Assembly (NCBI RefSeq): GCF_014191775.1 | Contig: NZ_JACHXA010000010.1 | Location: forward strand, 93,165 to 157,164 | From: Limibacillus halophilus | GTDB taxonomy: Bacteria; Pseudomonadota; Alphaproteobacteria; Kiloniellales; CECT-8803 | Direction of reading: 5' to 3' | Length of the DNA stretch: 64,000 bases | Shown: piece by piece, positions 51,903 to 60,618 of the stretch | Layout: each line of letters begins with the position of its first letter | How positions within the stretch are numbered: position 1 is the stretch's first letter | Translations under genes and position numbers: made by a program | The notes under the pieces: generated by a model | Seen by the model: the letters and a program-made list of their open reading frames with translations, nothing else | Databases searched by the model: none | What the model was told of the DNA's origin: nothing

Positions 51903-53425
51903 AAATCCGCGCACAGATCGGCATGGTGCTGAACCTCGACAAGTGCATCGGGTGCCATACCTGTTCGGTTACCTGCAAGAACGTTTGGACCAGCCGCGAA
52001 GGCGTAGAATACGCCTGGTTCAACAACGTCGAGACGAAGCCCGGCATCGGGTATCCCAAGGATTGGGAAAACCAGAAACGCTGGAATGGTGGATGGGAAC
52101 GTGGCCGCAACGGCAAGATTCGCCCGAAGATGGGCGCCAAATGGCGTGTTCTAGCCAAAATCTTCGCCAATCCCGACCTGCCGGAAATCGACGACTACTA
52201 CGAACCTTTCACTTTCGATTACGAGCATCTCCAGAAAGCACCGGAGAGCAAGGCGACACCGACGGCGCGTCCACGCTCCCTCTTATCCGGCGAGCGCATG
52301 GAGAAGATTGAGTGGGGTCCGAACTGGGAGGAGATTCTGGGCGGCGAGTTCAGCAAGCGTTCCGAGGACGCGAACTTCGAGGGGATCGAGAAGGAGATCT
52401 ACGGCGAGTTTGAAAACACCTTCATGATGTACCTGCCCCGGCTTTGTGAGCATTGCCTCAATCCAACCTGTGTAGCGGCCTGCCCGTCGGGCGCAATCTA
52501 CAAACGCGAGGAAGACGGTATTGTCCTGATCGATCAGGAAAAATGCCGGGGCTGGCGGATGTGCGTCTCCGGCTGTCCCTATAAGAAAATCTATTACAAT
52601 TGGTCGAGCGGCAAATCGGAGAAGTGCATCTTCTGCTACCCGCGAATCGAGGTCGGGCAACCCACGGTCTGCTCGGAGACCTGTGTTGGACGCATCCGCT
52701 ATCTGGGCGTCCTGCTCTATGACGCCGACCGGATCGAGGAAGCCGCATCGGCGGAGGACCCCCAGGACCTTTACGAGACTCAGCTTGCCATATTCCTCGA
52801 CCCCAACGACCCCGAAATACAAGCCAGGGCCCGCGCCGATGGCGTTCCCGATGCCTGGCTAGAAGCGGCCAAACGCTCACCCGTTTACAAGATGGCCATG
52901 GACTGGAAGGTCGCCTTTCCGCTGCATCCGGAGTACCGAACGCTGCCGATGGTCTGGTACGTGCCACCCCTGTCACCCATCCAGGCGGCGGCGGAAGGCG
53001 GCAAGATCGGCCTGGATGGAGAAATGCCGGACGTGCGCAACCTGCGCATTCCCGTCCGCTATCTCTCCAATCTTTTGACTGCCGGAAAGGACGAGCCGGT
53101 CATCCTGGCGCTGGAGCGCATGCTGGCGATGCGGGCCTACATGCGCGCCAAAACCATCGACGGCGTGATCGATACCGCCGTTGCCAACCGGGTCGGCCTG
53201 ACGCCCGGGCAGATCGATGAAATGTACGAGATCATGGCCATTGCCAACTATGAGGACCGCTTCGTTATACCGACCAGCCATCGTGAGGTGAGTGAAGACG
53301 CTTACGACTTGCGCGGCGGTTGCGGGTTCTCCTTTGGCAACGGCTGCTCGGGTGGGTCTTCGGACGCCGATCTCTTTTCCCCGAAACGCAAAAAGAGCGT
53401 TTCGACGCCGACGGAGGTGTTCTGA
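51899..53425 (+). CDS. narH: respiratory nitrate reductase beta subunit
   Basis: 508 residues carrying four iron-sulfur clusters. The first cluster motif is CIGCHTCSVTCK; later CEHCLNPTCVAACPSG, KCRGWRMCVSGCPY (Trp in place of one Cys gives the [3Fe-4S] centre) and KCIFCYPR...CSETCVGRIRYLG. It passes electrons from NarI haems to NarG. AGGAGG lies before the ATG, which overlaps narG's stop; narJ overlaps its end (TGATG). The start chosen is the first with homology. Confidence 0.96.
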   Translation: MKIRAQIGMVLNLDKCIGCHTCSVTCKNVWTSREGVEYAWFNNVETKPGIGYPKDWENQKRWNGGWERGRNGKIRPKMGAKWRVLAKIFANPDLPEIDDYYEPFTFDYEHLQKAPESKATPTARPRSLLSGERMEKIEWGPNWEEILGGEFSKRSEDANFEGIEKEIYGEFENTFMMYLPRLCEHCLNPTCVAACPSGAIYKREEDGIVLIDQEKCRGWRMCVSGCPYKKIYYNWSSGKSEKCIFCYPRIEVGQPTVCSETCVGRIRYLGVLLYDADRIEEAASAEDPQDLYETQLAIFLDPNDPEIQARARADGVPDAWLEAAKRSPVYKMAMDWKVAFPLHPEYRTLPMVWYVPPLSPIQAAAEGGKIGLDGEMPDVRNLRIPVRYLSNLLTAGKDEPVILALERMLAMRAYMRAKTIDGVIDTAVANRVGLTPGQIDEMYEIMAIANYEDRFVIPTSHREVSEDAYDLRGGCGFSFGNGCSGGSSDADLFSPKRKKSVSTPTEVF

Positions 53426-54162
53426 TGACCAGGACCTATAAGGTGCTATCGCTTCTGCTCTCCTACCCCACGGCGGAGATTCTGTCCGCACTCGCGGATA
53501 TGCGTTCGGTGGTAGAGCAGGAAAATCTGCTGCCTGCGAAGGGACGGCAACTTCTCCATCGCTTCATGGATGACCTCGCCGAACGCGACCTTTGGGACTC
53601 GCAGGAGCGCTACGTCTTTCTGTTCGATCAGACCCGCTCGCTCTCGCTCCATCTTTTCGAACACGTCCATGGCGAAAGCCGGGATCGCGGTCAGGCGATG
53701 GTCGATCTCCTCAAGGTCTACGAAGATCGCGGATTGGCGATGGGGACAAAAGAACTACCGGACCACCTGCCCTTGTTCCTGGAGTTTCTGTCGACCCTTC
53801 CCGCGACAGAAGCGCAGGACTTTCTGGCCCAGCCACTGCAGATCATCGCCGCGCTTGGCCAGCGGCTGAAACGGCGCGACAGCGTCTATGCCGACCTGTT
53901 CGACGCGATCCGGGCGCTAGCCGCCGCAAAACTTGACCCGACGGTCGTCGAGGCCCTGTTGACCCTGGAGGAAGATGACCCAAACGACTTCGAAGCCCTG
54001 GATCGGATATGGGAAGAGGAGGCCGTGCGCTTTGGCGGCGGCAGCGGCAAACAGGCTTGTCCGGCCGAACGCATCGGCGATCGCCTTCGGGCGGCGACGC
54101 GTGAGGAAGCGGCGGTCACCACGATGCGCGGCACAGGAACCGGAGGGTCGGTCGATGCATGA
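53425..54162 (+). CDS. narJ: nitrate reductase molybdenum cofactor assembly chaperone
   Basis: 245 residues of the NarJ/TorD helical chaperone family, opening YKVLSLLLSYPTAEILSAL and containing ERYVFLFDQTRSLSLHLFEHVHGESRDRGQAM, the best-kept block of NarJ (about residues 70-100, here in two pieces). It binds NarG and helps insert the molybdenum cofactor before membrane attachment. The start overlaps the narH stop, and the end overlaps narI by 8 bp, so the subunits are translationally coupled. Confidence 0.93.
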   Translation: MTRTYKVLSLLLSYPTAEILSALADMRSVVEQENLLPAKGRQLLHRFMDDLAERDLWDSQERYVFLFDQTRSLSLHLFEHVHGESRDRGQAMVDLLKVYEDRGLAMGTKELPDHLPLFLEFLSTLPATEAQDFLAQPLQIIAALGQRLKRRDSVYADLFDAIRALAAAKLDPTVVEALLTLEEDDPNDFEALDRIWEEEAVRFGGGSGKQACPAERIGDRLRAATREEAAVTTMRGTGTGGSVDA

Positions 54163-54892
54163 GTATCTGAATACCTTGGTTTTCGGTATCTACCCCTACA
54201 TCGCCCTGTCGGTTCTGGCCGTCGGCTCGATCGTGAGATATGAGCGAGAACCCTACACTTGGCGTTCCGGCTCCAGCCAGTTATTGCGGCGAAAGCAATT
54301 GATCTGGGGCTCCGTACTGTTTCATGTCGGCGTCCTGATCGTGTTCTTTGGGCACTTGGTTGGTCTCCTCACGCCGATTCAGATATTCGATGCGCTGGGC
54401 ATATCGCACGGCGCGAAACAGATCTTGGCGATTGTCGTAGGCGGCGTTGCAGGACTCATGGCCCTGGCGGGCGCATCGCTCCTTCTGCACCGCCGGCTGT
54501 TCGACCCCCGTATTCGCCGAACGTCGAGCTTTGGCGATATCGCGATCCTGGCACTGCTATACCTACAGCTCCTGCTGGGCCTGCTTACCATCCCCATCTC
54601 GATGCAACATCTGGATGGTGGAGAAATGGTGCGCTTCATGACCTGGGCGCAGGGAATCTTTACCTTCCGCACGGGGGCAGCCGACGCCATCCTTACTGTG
54701 CATCCGATCTTCAAGCTGCATCTCTTCCTGGGCCTGACGATCTTCCTGGTATTTCCCTTTACGCGTCTGGTCCACATGCTGAGTGCCCCGCTCCGCTATC
54801 TATGGCGCCCCGGCTACCAAGTCGTGCGTGGGAGAAATGCCGCAGGCCAATCCGGAAACACAAAGCACCTAGTGGAAAGGCTCCAGCGATGA
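54155..54892 (+). CDS. narI: respiratory nitrate reductase gamma subunit (cytochrome b)
   Basis: 245 residues with five predicted helices. Opens MHEYLNTLVFGIYPYIAL. His residues for two b haems appear in GSVLFHVGVLIVFFGHLVG and in HPIFKLHLFLGLTIFLVFPFTRLVHMLSAP. It oxidises quinol at the periplasmic side and sends electrons to NarH, giving the proton-motive contribution of the enzyme. The start overlaps narJ; the stop overlaps the PpiC-type gene (ATGA). Confidence 0.95.
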   Translation: MHEYLNTLVFGIYPYIALSVLAVGSIVRYEREPYTWRSGSSQLLRRKQLIWGSVLFHVGVLIVFFGHLVGLLTPIQIFDALGISHGAKQILAIVVGGVAGLMALAGASLLLHRRLFDPRIRRTSSFGDIAILALLYLQLLLGLLTIPISMQHLDGGEMVRFMTWAQGIFTFRTGAADAILTVHPIFKLHLFLGLTIFLVFPFTRLVHMLSAPLRYLWRPGYQVVRGRNAAGQSGNTKHLVERLQR

Positions 54893-55740
54893 GTGAGACA
54901 TCCATAAAAGCGCCACAGCCGATGACGCCGGAAGAGCAAGCCATGCCGGCGATTACGGTCAACGGCGTGGTGATCGACCCGGCGGCGATCCGTCGCGAGG
55001 CCGCCAACCATCCCGCACCGGACGCCAAGCTGGCCCTGGAGGCCGCCGCTCGAGCGCTGGTGGTTCGCGAACTCTTGATTAAAGAAGCGCAGCGCCTGGG
55101 TGTGGAAGCAAGCCCCGAGCGAGACGAAAAGGGGCGCATCGAAACAACGGAGGACAGCCAGGTAACCGCGTTGCTGGAGCAAGAGATATCAACGCCGGAG
55201 ATCGAGGAAAGCCATCTGCAGCGTTACTTTGAGAACAATCAGGCGAAGTTCCGTTCCGAGGACCTCTATGAAGCCAGCCACATACTGCTTCCGGCCCGCC
55301 CTGCCGAACAGGATGCCTATAACGCAGCCGTCGGACAGGCCGAGATTTTGATTGCCGAACTGCAGGCCCGCCCCGAGCGCTTCGCCGATCTGGCCCGCGA
55401 GTTCTCCGCCTGCCCATCGGCGGCGACCGGCGGTAGCCTTGGGCAGATCACGAAGGGACAAACCGTTCCTGAGTTTGAAACCTTCCTCTTCAACCTGGAG
55501 GAGGGTCAGCTCTGTCCCGTTCCCGTCCGAACGAACTTCGGCGCCCACGTCGTGTTGCTGGAGCGCAAGATTCCCGGCCGCCAGATGCCTTTCGAGATGG
55601 TCCGGGAACAGATTGCCGAATATTTGCAGATCGCGTCTTGGACCCAGGCGGTCGGGCAGTACATCAGCCTGCTCGCCGCCGAAGCGAAGATCGAGGGCAT
55701 TGACCTGCAAGAGGGGCGAAACACACGGGCTTTCCGATAG
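54889..55740 (+). CDS. PpiC-type peptidyl-prolyl isomerase of the nar operon
   Basis: 283 residues: an N-terminal helical SurA/PpiC-like segment and a parvulin domain from about 125 (DLYEASHILLPARPAEQD, ADLAREFSACPSAATGGSLGQITKGQTVPEFE, NFGAHVVLLERK, each typical). No signal peptide is seen, so it would act in the cytoplasm. NifM/PpiC-like genes are known at the end of nar operons, and here overlap of its ATG with the narI stop shows it belongs to the transcript. It probably helps fold NarG or other subunits. Confidence 0.88.
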   Translation: MSETSIKAPQPMTPEEQAMPAITVNGVVIDPAAIRREAANHPAPDAKLALEAAARALVVRELLIKEAQRLGVEASPERDEKGRIETTEDSQVTALLEQEISTPEIEESHLQRYFENNQAKFRSEDLYEASHILLPARPAEQDAYNAAVGQAEILIAELQARPERFADLAREFSACPSAATGGSLGQITKGQTVPEFETFLFNLEEGQLCPVPVRTNFGAHVVLLERKIPGRQMPFEMVREQIAEYLQIASWTQAVGQYISLLAAEAKIEGIDLQEGRNTRAFR

Positions 55741-55807
55741 GAAGGGAGTCCGCGAGGTTGTGTGCTATCACGCGCTCCTCACCCGGCGCTGTCAGGCTTT
55801 CCTCTAT

Positions 55808-56040
55808 TCATGCGATCAAAGCTTGGAAGCGGGAAGCATCAACATTGCCGCCGGTTATAAAGGTTGCGACGATCCGTCCGCGAATGTCGATTCGGCCGCT
55901 AAGCACCGCGGCCAGCCCGACGACAGTACCGGGTTCAGCTACGAGCTTGAAGTGATCGACGGCCAAAACACGCGTGCCCGGAGCCGCCTCGGCCATAACG
56001 ATTGCCGTTGAGGCGGTCAGACCGCCGCCTTTTGCTCCAA
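55808..56040 (-). pseudogene. internally deleted serine/threonine dehydratase remnant
   Basis: On the minus strand a frame reads GTIGAKGGGLTASTAIVMAE...RVLAV and then directly FKLVAEPGTVVGLAAVLSGR...TFITGGNVDASRF before a stop. These match, respectively, the glycine-rich PLP-phosphate loop region and the C-terminal end of PLP-dependent serine/threonine dehydratases, which in intact enzymes are separated by roughly 100 residues. So the middle of the gene appears deleted, and the N-terminal half is missing. The short 62-codon open frame here is only the tail. The rest of the 550-bp gap between ppiC and the tautomerase gene has no gene I can support. Confidence 0.6.
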
Positions 56041-56289
56041 TTGTCCCGGGAGTTAGCCGCGCAGCCGATGGTGCGAGCGCCCGTCGGATTTGCCCTCGTG
56101 TTTAGTTCACCATAGTTGCAGACCCAAAGAGTCTGGACCAGCCCCGTGACGAAGTCGCGTCAGCCTAAACGAGGGCGGGGTTTCTCCGAGAGCGGAGGAT
56201 GGCACCGCCCAGAAACCACCAGATCCTAGACCAGAGTCCACCGGTGGCGGTATCGACGCAGTGCCCCTTCAGGAATCCACCCCCTCGCC

Positions 56290-56667
56290 TCACGCGAACT
56301 GCGCGACACCGTGGCCGAACGACCAGTTCTCCTTTGCCGAGCCGGTCAGCACGATGAAGAGGTCTTCCGGCCGGATGCCGGGGCTCTCGCCAAGCAGCTC
56401 GGCAATTCGCTTGTAAAGCGCTTTCTTCTGCTCCGGGGTACGCGTGTCGAAGACGGTGATCGCGATGTAGACGAGATCGTCGCTGCGGGTGACACCGAAA
56501 GCGTTGCCATAGCGGAAGTTGGCCGCATCATGCTCCGTCATGGTCATGAATTGGTCGCCTTCCGGCACGCCAAGCGTTTCGCGAAAGGCCTTGTAGAGGT
56601 TGTCGAGGATCGCCTGCCGGTCGGCCTCCGGCTTTCCGGCGCGCAATGAGATCTGACAGAACGGCAT
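56290..56667 (-). CDS. tautomerase family protein
   Basis: 125 residues starting MPFCQISLR; the ATG at 56667 is used because it puts Pro directly after Met, the catalytic Pro1 of the tautomerase superfamily after Met removal, and AAGGA lies about 10 nt upstream (an ATG 24 nt earlier is in frame). Two homologous beta-alpha-beta halves are visible, DRQAILDNLYKAFRETLGVP and QKKALYKRIAELLGESPGI. Substrate unknown. It is divergently transcribed from a LysR gene, its probable regulator. Confidence 0.83.
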   Translation of the reverse strand: MPFCQISLRAGKPEADRQAILDNLYKAFRETLGVPEGDQFMTMTEHDAANFRYGNAFGVTRSDDLVYIAITVFDTRTPEQKKALYKRIAELLGESPGIRPEDLFIVLTGSAKENWSFGHGVAQFA

Positions 56668-56763
56668 GGGATGTGTCCTTTCCAGTTTCACTTGCGTTTA
56701 GATAGCTTTCGACTGATTATTTTGAAATGCTATTTCTTGTGATATCAATGATAATGTCTGATT

Positions 56764-57621
56764 ATGACTGAACGTCCCCTCGACCTGGACGCGGTCCGGA
56801 CCTTCGTGCACATCGCCGAGCTCGGCAGCTTCACGCGCACCGCCGAGACCATGATGACGACGCAGGCTGCGGTCAGCCTGAAACTGAAGCGGTTGGAAGA
56901 GAGGCTCGGCTGCCGGCTCATCGAACGGACGCCGCGGCACGTCGAGCTGTCGGCGCAGGGCGCTACCTTCCTCCAGCACGCCCGAGAGCTCCTGGAGGCT
57001 CACGACCGCGCCTTCGCCGCTTTCGCCGCCGCCCGGCAACGCCTGACCATCGGTATCAGCGATCACGTCGCGGGACCGGAACTGCCCGAGCTGATTGCAC
57101 GCATGAACCTACAGGACTCCCAGCTGCTGATCGAGATCCGGATTGGATCTTCGAGCGACCTGTTGCAGGCTTTCGACCGGCGTGAGCTGGACGCGGTGAT
57201 CGCGCGCCTGCACGCTGGGCGGAGCGACGGGGAGGTTATCGCCGAGGAGAAAATCGGCTGGTTTGCAGCGCCGAATTGGCAACCCCGAGCGGACGAACCG
57301 CTGCCGCTTGCCACCATGCCGCCGCCTTGCGGGGTTCGCAACATGGCGTGCGAGCACCTCGATACGGCCGGCGTGGCCTGGATGGAGGTCTTTGTCGGCG
57401 GCGGCGTCGCCGCTGTGTCGGCAGCCGTCATGGCCGGACTTGGTATTGCCGCAATGGCGCGGCGCATGCTGCCGTCCGACGCGGTCGAGGTCGGGCAGAA
57501 GCTGGGCCTTCCGGATCTACCGCGCCTGCCGATCCTGCTGCATGCGAGGGATAGGAATGACCGATCCCGCGCTGCGCTTGCCGCCCTCTCCGCTGCCTTC
57601 AGGAACGTAGCGCGGGACTAG
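56764..57621 (+). CDS. LysR-family regulator
   Basis: 285 residues: winged helix LDAVRTFVHIAELGSFTRTAET and QAAVSLKLKRLEERLGCRLIER (about 8-55), then a ligand-binding domain. The ATG at 56764 starts 97 bp from the tautomerase ATG in a divergent pair; that gap contains AT-rich sequence with a T-N11-A-like arrangement suitable for LysR. It is likely to control the tautomerase gene. Somewhat short for the family in the middle of the effector domain. Confidence 0.88.
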   Translation: MTERPLDLDAVRTFVHIAELGSFTRTAETMMTTQAAVSLKLKRLEERLGCRLIERTPRHVELSAQGATFLQHARELLEAHDRAFAAFAAARQRLTIGISDHVAGPELPELIARMNLQDSQLLIEIRIGSSSDLLQAFDRRELDAVIARLHAGRSDGEVIAEEKIGWFAAPNWQPRADEPLPLATMPPPCGVRNMACEHLDTAGVAWMEVFVGGGVAAVSAAVMAGLGIAAMARRMLPSDAVEVGQKLGLPDLPRLPILLHARDRNDRSRAALAALSAAFRNVARD

Positions 57622-57724
57622 CACCTGTACGGCAGGGATGGCGGCCTCGGCATCCGGGAGGCTTTTGTCGCTGGTCGCGGGGCGTGAATCCACCGGCAGC
57701 GGTTAAAGCTGTTCGCACCAGGTT

Positions 57725-58336
57725 TCAGTCCCTTGGCGTGAACAGCAGCTTGACATACTGACGCAGCAAAAGGATCTGCCCTGCGGTCATTCTTGGCTCG
57801 CCCAGCGCCTTGGCCATGACGATACCGCCTTCGACGACTGTGCTGACGAAATCGGCGAGCGCGTCGAAACCCACCTCGTCCTGGGGCGGATACTTTTCCG
57901 CGATCTGCTCGAACATCTCCCGGAACCGTTGGCGCCAACCCAGGACAGCACGCCGATTGGCGTCGCGGACCGCCTGGTTGAACAGGCGATCCTGGTATGC
58001 CGCCGTGGCCACGAGACAGCCTGGATGCCCGGTCTGCATGTCTTCCAGAAGCTCAGCCAAAAGCTTGAAACCGATCAGCACGCGTTGGAGCGGGTCATCC
58101 GACAACTCCCACGCGCGGGCCCAGAGATTGTCGAATATCTGGTCCTCGATTTCGATGTGCCGCTCGATCAGCGCCAGTGCCAATGCGTTCTTATCGGAAA
58201 AATGATAGAAGAACCCGCTACGCGTCACATCCGCTGCCGCCACGATCTCCTCAATGGACGTCGCGTCGAACCCCTTTGCTAGGATCGACTCCTGCGCGAT
58301 GTCCATGATCTGCTCTCGTTGGCTCGGCCTGTGCAT
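57725..58336 (-). CDS. TetR-family regulator
   Basis: 203 residues. N-terminal TetR HTH: REQIMDIAQESILAKGFDATSIEEIVAAADVTRSGFFYHFSDKNALA (in two parts over residues 7-53); the C-terminal domain is ligand-binding and typical of the TetR_C group with GHPGCLVATAAYQD. It is divergent from the homocysteine S-methyltransferase-like gene with a 183-bp control region that contains a repeated element (58477-58504), its probable operator. Confidence 0.9.
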   Translation of the reverse strand: MHRPSQREQIMDIAQESILAKGFDATSIEEIVAAADVTRSGFFYHFSDKNALALALIERHIEIEDQIFDNLWARAWELSDDPLQRVLIGFKLLAELLEDMQTGHPGCLVATAAYQDRLFNQAVRDANRRAVLGWRQRFREMFEQIAEKYPPQDEVGFDALADFVSTVVEGGIVMAKALGEPRMTAGQILLLRQYVKLLFTPRD

Positions 58337-58476
58337 TTCAAACTGAACCCTTGGTCAGGTTTCCGTCGCATCGTGGAGCGTGCGGTACAAGCACCTCCTA
58401 TCCAACATAATGATATTAAACAATAAATAGCAATATCCTGTAAGTATACCACGCGTTCTCTGTTCAAGGATAGTAC

Positions 58477-58504
58477 CGCGCCAGTACAACTGCCGCGCCA
58501 GTAG
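58477..58504. repeat. direct repeat, candidate TetR operator
   Basis: CCGCGCCAGTA occurs at 58477-58487 and again at 58494-58504, 17 bp apart, directly before the ribosome site of the methyltransferase-like gene at 58520. The first copy sits in a partly symmetric GTAC...GTAC frame. Position suggests a regulator site; identity with the TetR protein's site is inference. Confidence 0.4.
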
Positions 58505-58519
58505 TAATGGAGGACAGCA

Positions 58520-59458
58520 ATGAACTACGCAGCTAATTTCAGAACCTTTATCGCATCCGATCAGCCCTGGGTGGCGGACGGCGGAATGGAAACCGACCTG
58601 ATTTTTTCTTACGGGCTCGACCTGCCCCACTTCGCCTCGTTCCACGTCTTCGATACCACGGAAGGTCGTGCGACCCTGGCGCGATACTATGATCGCTACA
58701 TCGACATTGCCCGTCGCGCGGGCACCGGCTTCGTCCTGGATACGGCGACCTGGCGCTCCGGGGCGTACTGGCCTGACATCGTCGGCCGGTCTCTTGCTGA
58801 TATCGAGGCGGCGACCCGCGAGGCGGTGCGCTTTGCTTATGCGACCCGCGCGCGGCATAGCGGCGTTCCGATGGTCATCAACGGTGCGGTAGGTCCGGCG
58901 GGTGACGGCTATGCTCCCGACCGGCTCTACACACCCGACGCCGCCGAGGCGGTCCATGCGCACCAGATCGGCTGGATGGCCGATGAAGGTATCGAGATGG
59001 TTTCAGCCGTTACAATGACCCACCCTGGCGAAGCCATCGGGATCGTTCGCTCGGCCCAGGGAAACGGCCTGCCCGTCGTGGTCAGCTTCACGACCGAAAC
59101 CGACGGCCGCCTGCCGAATGGCCAGTCTGTTGCCGACGCCATCGCCGAAACCGATGCCGCGACCGGCGGCGCACCGGTTTTCTACATGATCAACTGCGCG
59201 CATCCCGATCACTTTGCGGGCGTTTTGGCCGGTGATTGGGTGTCGCGCATCGGCGGCATCCGTGCCAACGCCAGCCGCATGAGCCATGCCGAACTGGATG
59301 AGGCCGAGGAACTGGATGCCGGCAATCCCGAAGAATTCGGCCATCTTTACGGCGCGCTCTTTCGGAAGTTGCCGCAGCTTCGGGTCATGGGCGGATGCTG
59401 TGGCACCGATCACCGGCACATCGAGCAAGTCTGCCTCGCCTGCAAGGTGGCCGCGTAA
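58520..59458 (+). CDS. homocysteine S-methyltransferase family protein
   Basis: 312 residues of the Zn-dependent methyltransferase barrel (pfam S-methyl_trans). The Zn ligands are Cys in MINCAHPDHF and the pair in GGCCGTDHRHIEQ. GGAGGA lies 7 nt before the ATG. Members transfer methyl from S-methylmethionine, SAM or betaine-type donors to homocysteine. Given the methylamine genes elsewhere in the window, the donor could be a betaine or sulfonium, but that is inference. Divergent from a TetR regulator. Confidence 0.86.
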   Translation: MNYAANFRTFIASDQPWVADGGMETDLIFSYGLDLPHFASFHVFDTTEGRATLARYYDRYIDIARRAGTGFVLDTATWRSGAYWPDIVGRSLADIEAATREAVRFAYATRARHSGVPMVINGAVGPAGDGYAPDRLYTPDAAEAVHAHQIGWMADEGIEMVSAVTMTHPGEAIGIVRSAQGNGLPVVVSFTTETDGRLPNGQSVADAIAETDAATGGAPVFYMINCAHPDHFAGVLAGDWVSRIGGIRANASRMSHAELDEAEELDAGNPEEFGHLYGALFRKLPQLRVMGGCCGTDHRHIEQVCLACKVAA

Positions 59459-59509
59459 AGACAGGTGGCGAGCCCTTCCGGGGCAGCCAGACCGGCAGGG
59501 CCGGTCAGA

Positions 59510-59536
59510 GCCCGCGCCGGTCTTGCTGGCGCGGGC
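59510..59536. terminator. GC-rich hairpin after the methyltransferase gene
   Basis: Arms GCCCGCGCC (59510-59518) and GGCGCGGGC (59528-59536) with a 9-nt loop, no T-tract afterwards. It lies 52 bp past the methyltransferase stop and before the DUF1127 gene. May be a weak or factor-dependent terminator. Confidence 0.4.
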
Positions 59537-59599
59537 CATCGCCACCGCCTGGCCGGAATGCCCATGGTCTGGCGATCACATTGAACGGAGACGAAAGAC

Positions 59600-59839
59600 A
59601 TGACGGAAATCATTGCACCCGGCGTAGGGAAGTCCGTTGGGAGAAGGCTGCGCGCAGCCAACTGGCTATTCAAAGCGTGCCGCGATGCATCGCGCAGGTA
59701 TCACGACCGGCGGACCATCGCGCATGTCACGGAGTTGAACGACCACTTGCTGCGCGACATCGGGCTGTTGCGCCACCAGATCGAGCCCGCGGTGCATGGC
59801 AAACTCAAACGCACCGAGGCTGGAAAATGGCGCGCATAG
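59600..59839 (+). CDS. DUF1127 domain small protein
   Basis: 79 residues with the C-terminal DUF1127 motif (ELNDHLLRDIGLLRHQIE) found in many alphaproteobacterial small Arg-rich proteins that bind RNA or influence phosphate and carbon metabolism. The N-terminal part is basic (RRLRAANWLFKACRDASRRYHDRR). It shares 13 bp with the following acetyltransferase gene, so the two are coupled. Confidence 0.8.
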   Translation: MTEIIAPGVGKSVGRRLRAANWLFKACRDASRRYHDRRTIAHVTELNDHLLRDIGLLRHQIEPAVHGKLKRTEAGKWRA

Positions 59840-60486
59840 CCCCTATGGCAGGCGCCGGTTTCGATATCCGCTGGGCACATAGCGGGGACGCAACTGAAAT
59901 CGCCCGGTTGTTCCTGATAGCCTCCGACGGGCTTGCCGCCTACATCTGGGGCGGCAATACCTCTCCCGGCCAGTCAATGGAAGAGACCGGCGCAGCCCGC
60001 TACGCGCGAGAGGGTGTCCTCTTTTCATATCAGAACTGCCTGATCGCGACCTCCGGGCCGGAGGTCATCGGCATGCTCCACGCCTTTCCAATGCCCGATC
60101 GTGCGGGGGGCGAAGCGGACCCCGATCCGGTGCTGCGCCCCTACTCGGAACTCGAAGATCCGGGATCGCTCTACATCTCGGGGCTTGCCGTCTATCCACG
60201 CCACAGGCAGCAGGGCGTTGGCGATGCGTTGATGGACTGCGCGGAGGCGCTCGCTATTACAAGGGCCCTGCCCAGGATCTCGCTCATCTGCTTCGAGCGG
60301 AACGACACGGCACGCGCATTCTATGCCAGACGCGGCTTCACTGTCGTGGATCGCCGCCCCCTCGTTCCACACCCGACGCTTCACTACAAGGATGGCGATG
60401 CGCTGTTGATGGTCCGCAAGACCTTCTTGTGGGCCGGGAGCAAGGCCATAGATTTCTGCGCCGCAGGCGACTCCCACCATGACTAG
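59827..60486 (+). CDS. GNAT-family N-acetyltransferase
   Basis: 219 residues from the ATG at 59827 (GAGG 7 nt upstream). GNAT fold: DIRWAHSGDATEIARLFLIA at the start, then LYISGLAVYPRHRQQGVGDALM with the acetyl-CoA-binding Q/RxxGxG/A motif, and SLICFERNDTARAFYARRGFTVVDR. It overlaps the DUF1127 gene. The target is unknown; many such proteins acetylate small amines or proteins. The intrinsic terminator at 60538-60570 follows. Confidence 0.88.
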   Translation: MARIAPMAGAGFDIRWAHSGDATEIARLFLIASDGLAAYIWGGNTSPGQSMEETGAARYAREGVLFSYQNCLIATSGPEVIGMLHAFPMPDRAGGEADPDPVLRPYSELEDPGSLYISGLAVYPRHRQQGVGDALMDCAEALAITRALPRISLICFERNDTARAFYARRGFTVVDRRPLVPHPTLHYKDGDALLMVRKTFLWAGSKAIDFCAAGDSHHD

Positions 60487-60537
60487 GTGAAAAGGTGTGC
60501 TACTCGAGCCGCCTGACAGACATCCCGCTGGAATCAG

Positions 60538-60570
60538 AAAGCCCCCGGGGTTCTTCCCGGGGGCTTTTTT
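60538..60570 (+). terminator. intrinsic terminator and tRNA-3'-end-like copy A
   Basis: AAAGCCCCCGGGG-TTCTT-CCCGGGGGCTTTTTT, a perfect GC stem with six T residues, works on both strands. Three bases past it begins a 13-base TTGGTTGCGGGGG (60573-60585), the same string that ends the initiator tRNA gene at 63907-63919, so the site looks like an old attachment scar as well as the terminator of the acetyltransferase gene. Confidence 0.75.
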
Positions 60571-60572
60571 GT

Positions 60573-60585
60573 TTGGTTGCGGGGG
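60573..60585. repeat. att-like repeat, tRNA 3' end copy A
   Basis: TTGGTTGCGGGGG identical to the 3' end of the initiator tRNA gene (minus strand CCCCCGCAACCAA). Copies B at 62529-62541 and C, within the tRNA gene itself, at 63907-63919. Each is next to a hairpin terminator. Confidence 0.55.
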
Positions 60586-60618
60586 CACGCAAGCAACGAC
60601 AATCTAAAGCAATATCAG

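Noticed and set aside
59395..59826. Upstream extension of the acetyltransferase frame
   Set aside because: It runs out of frame through the end of the methyltransferase gene and DUF1127 gene; the GNAT fold begins after 59827.
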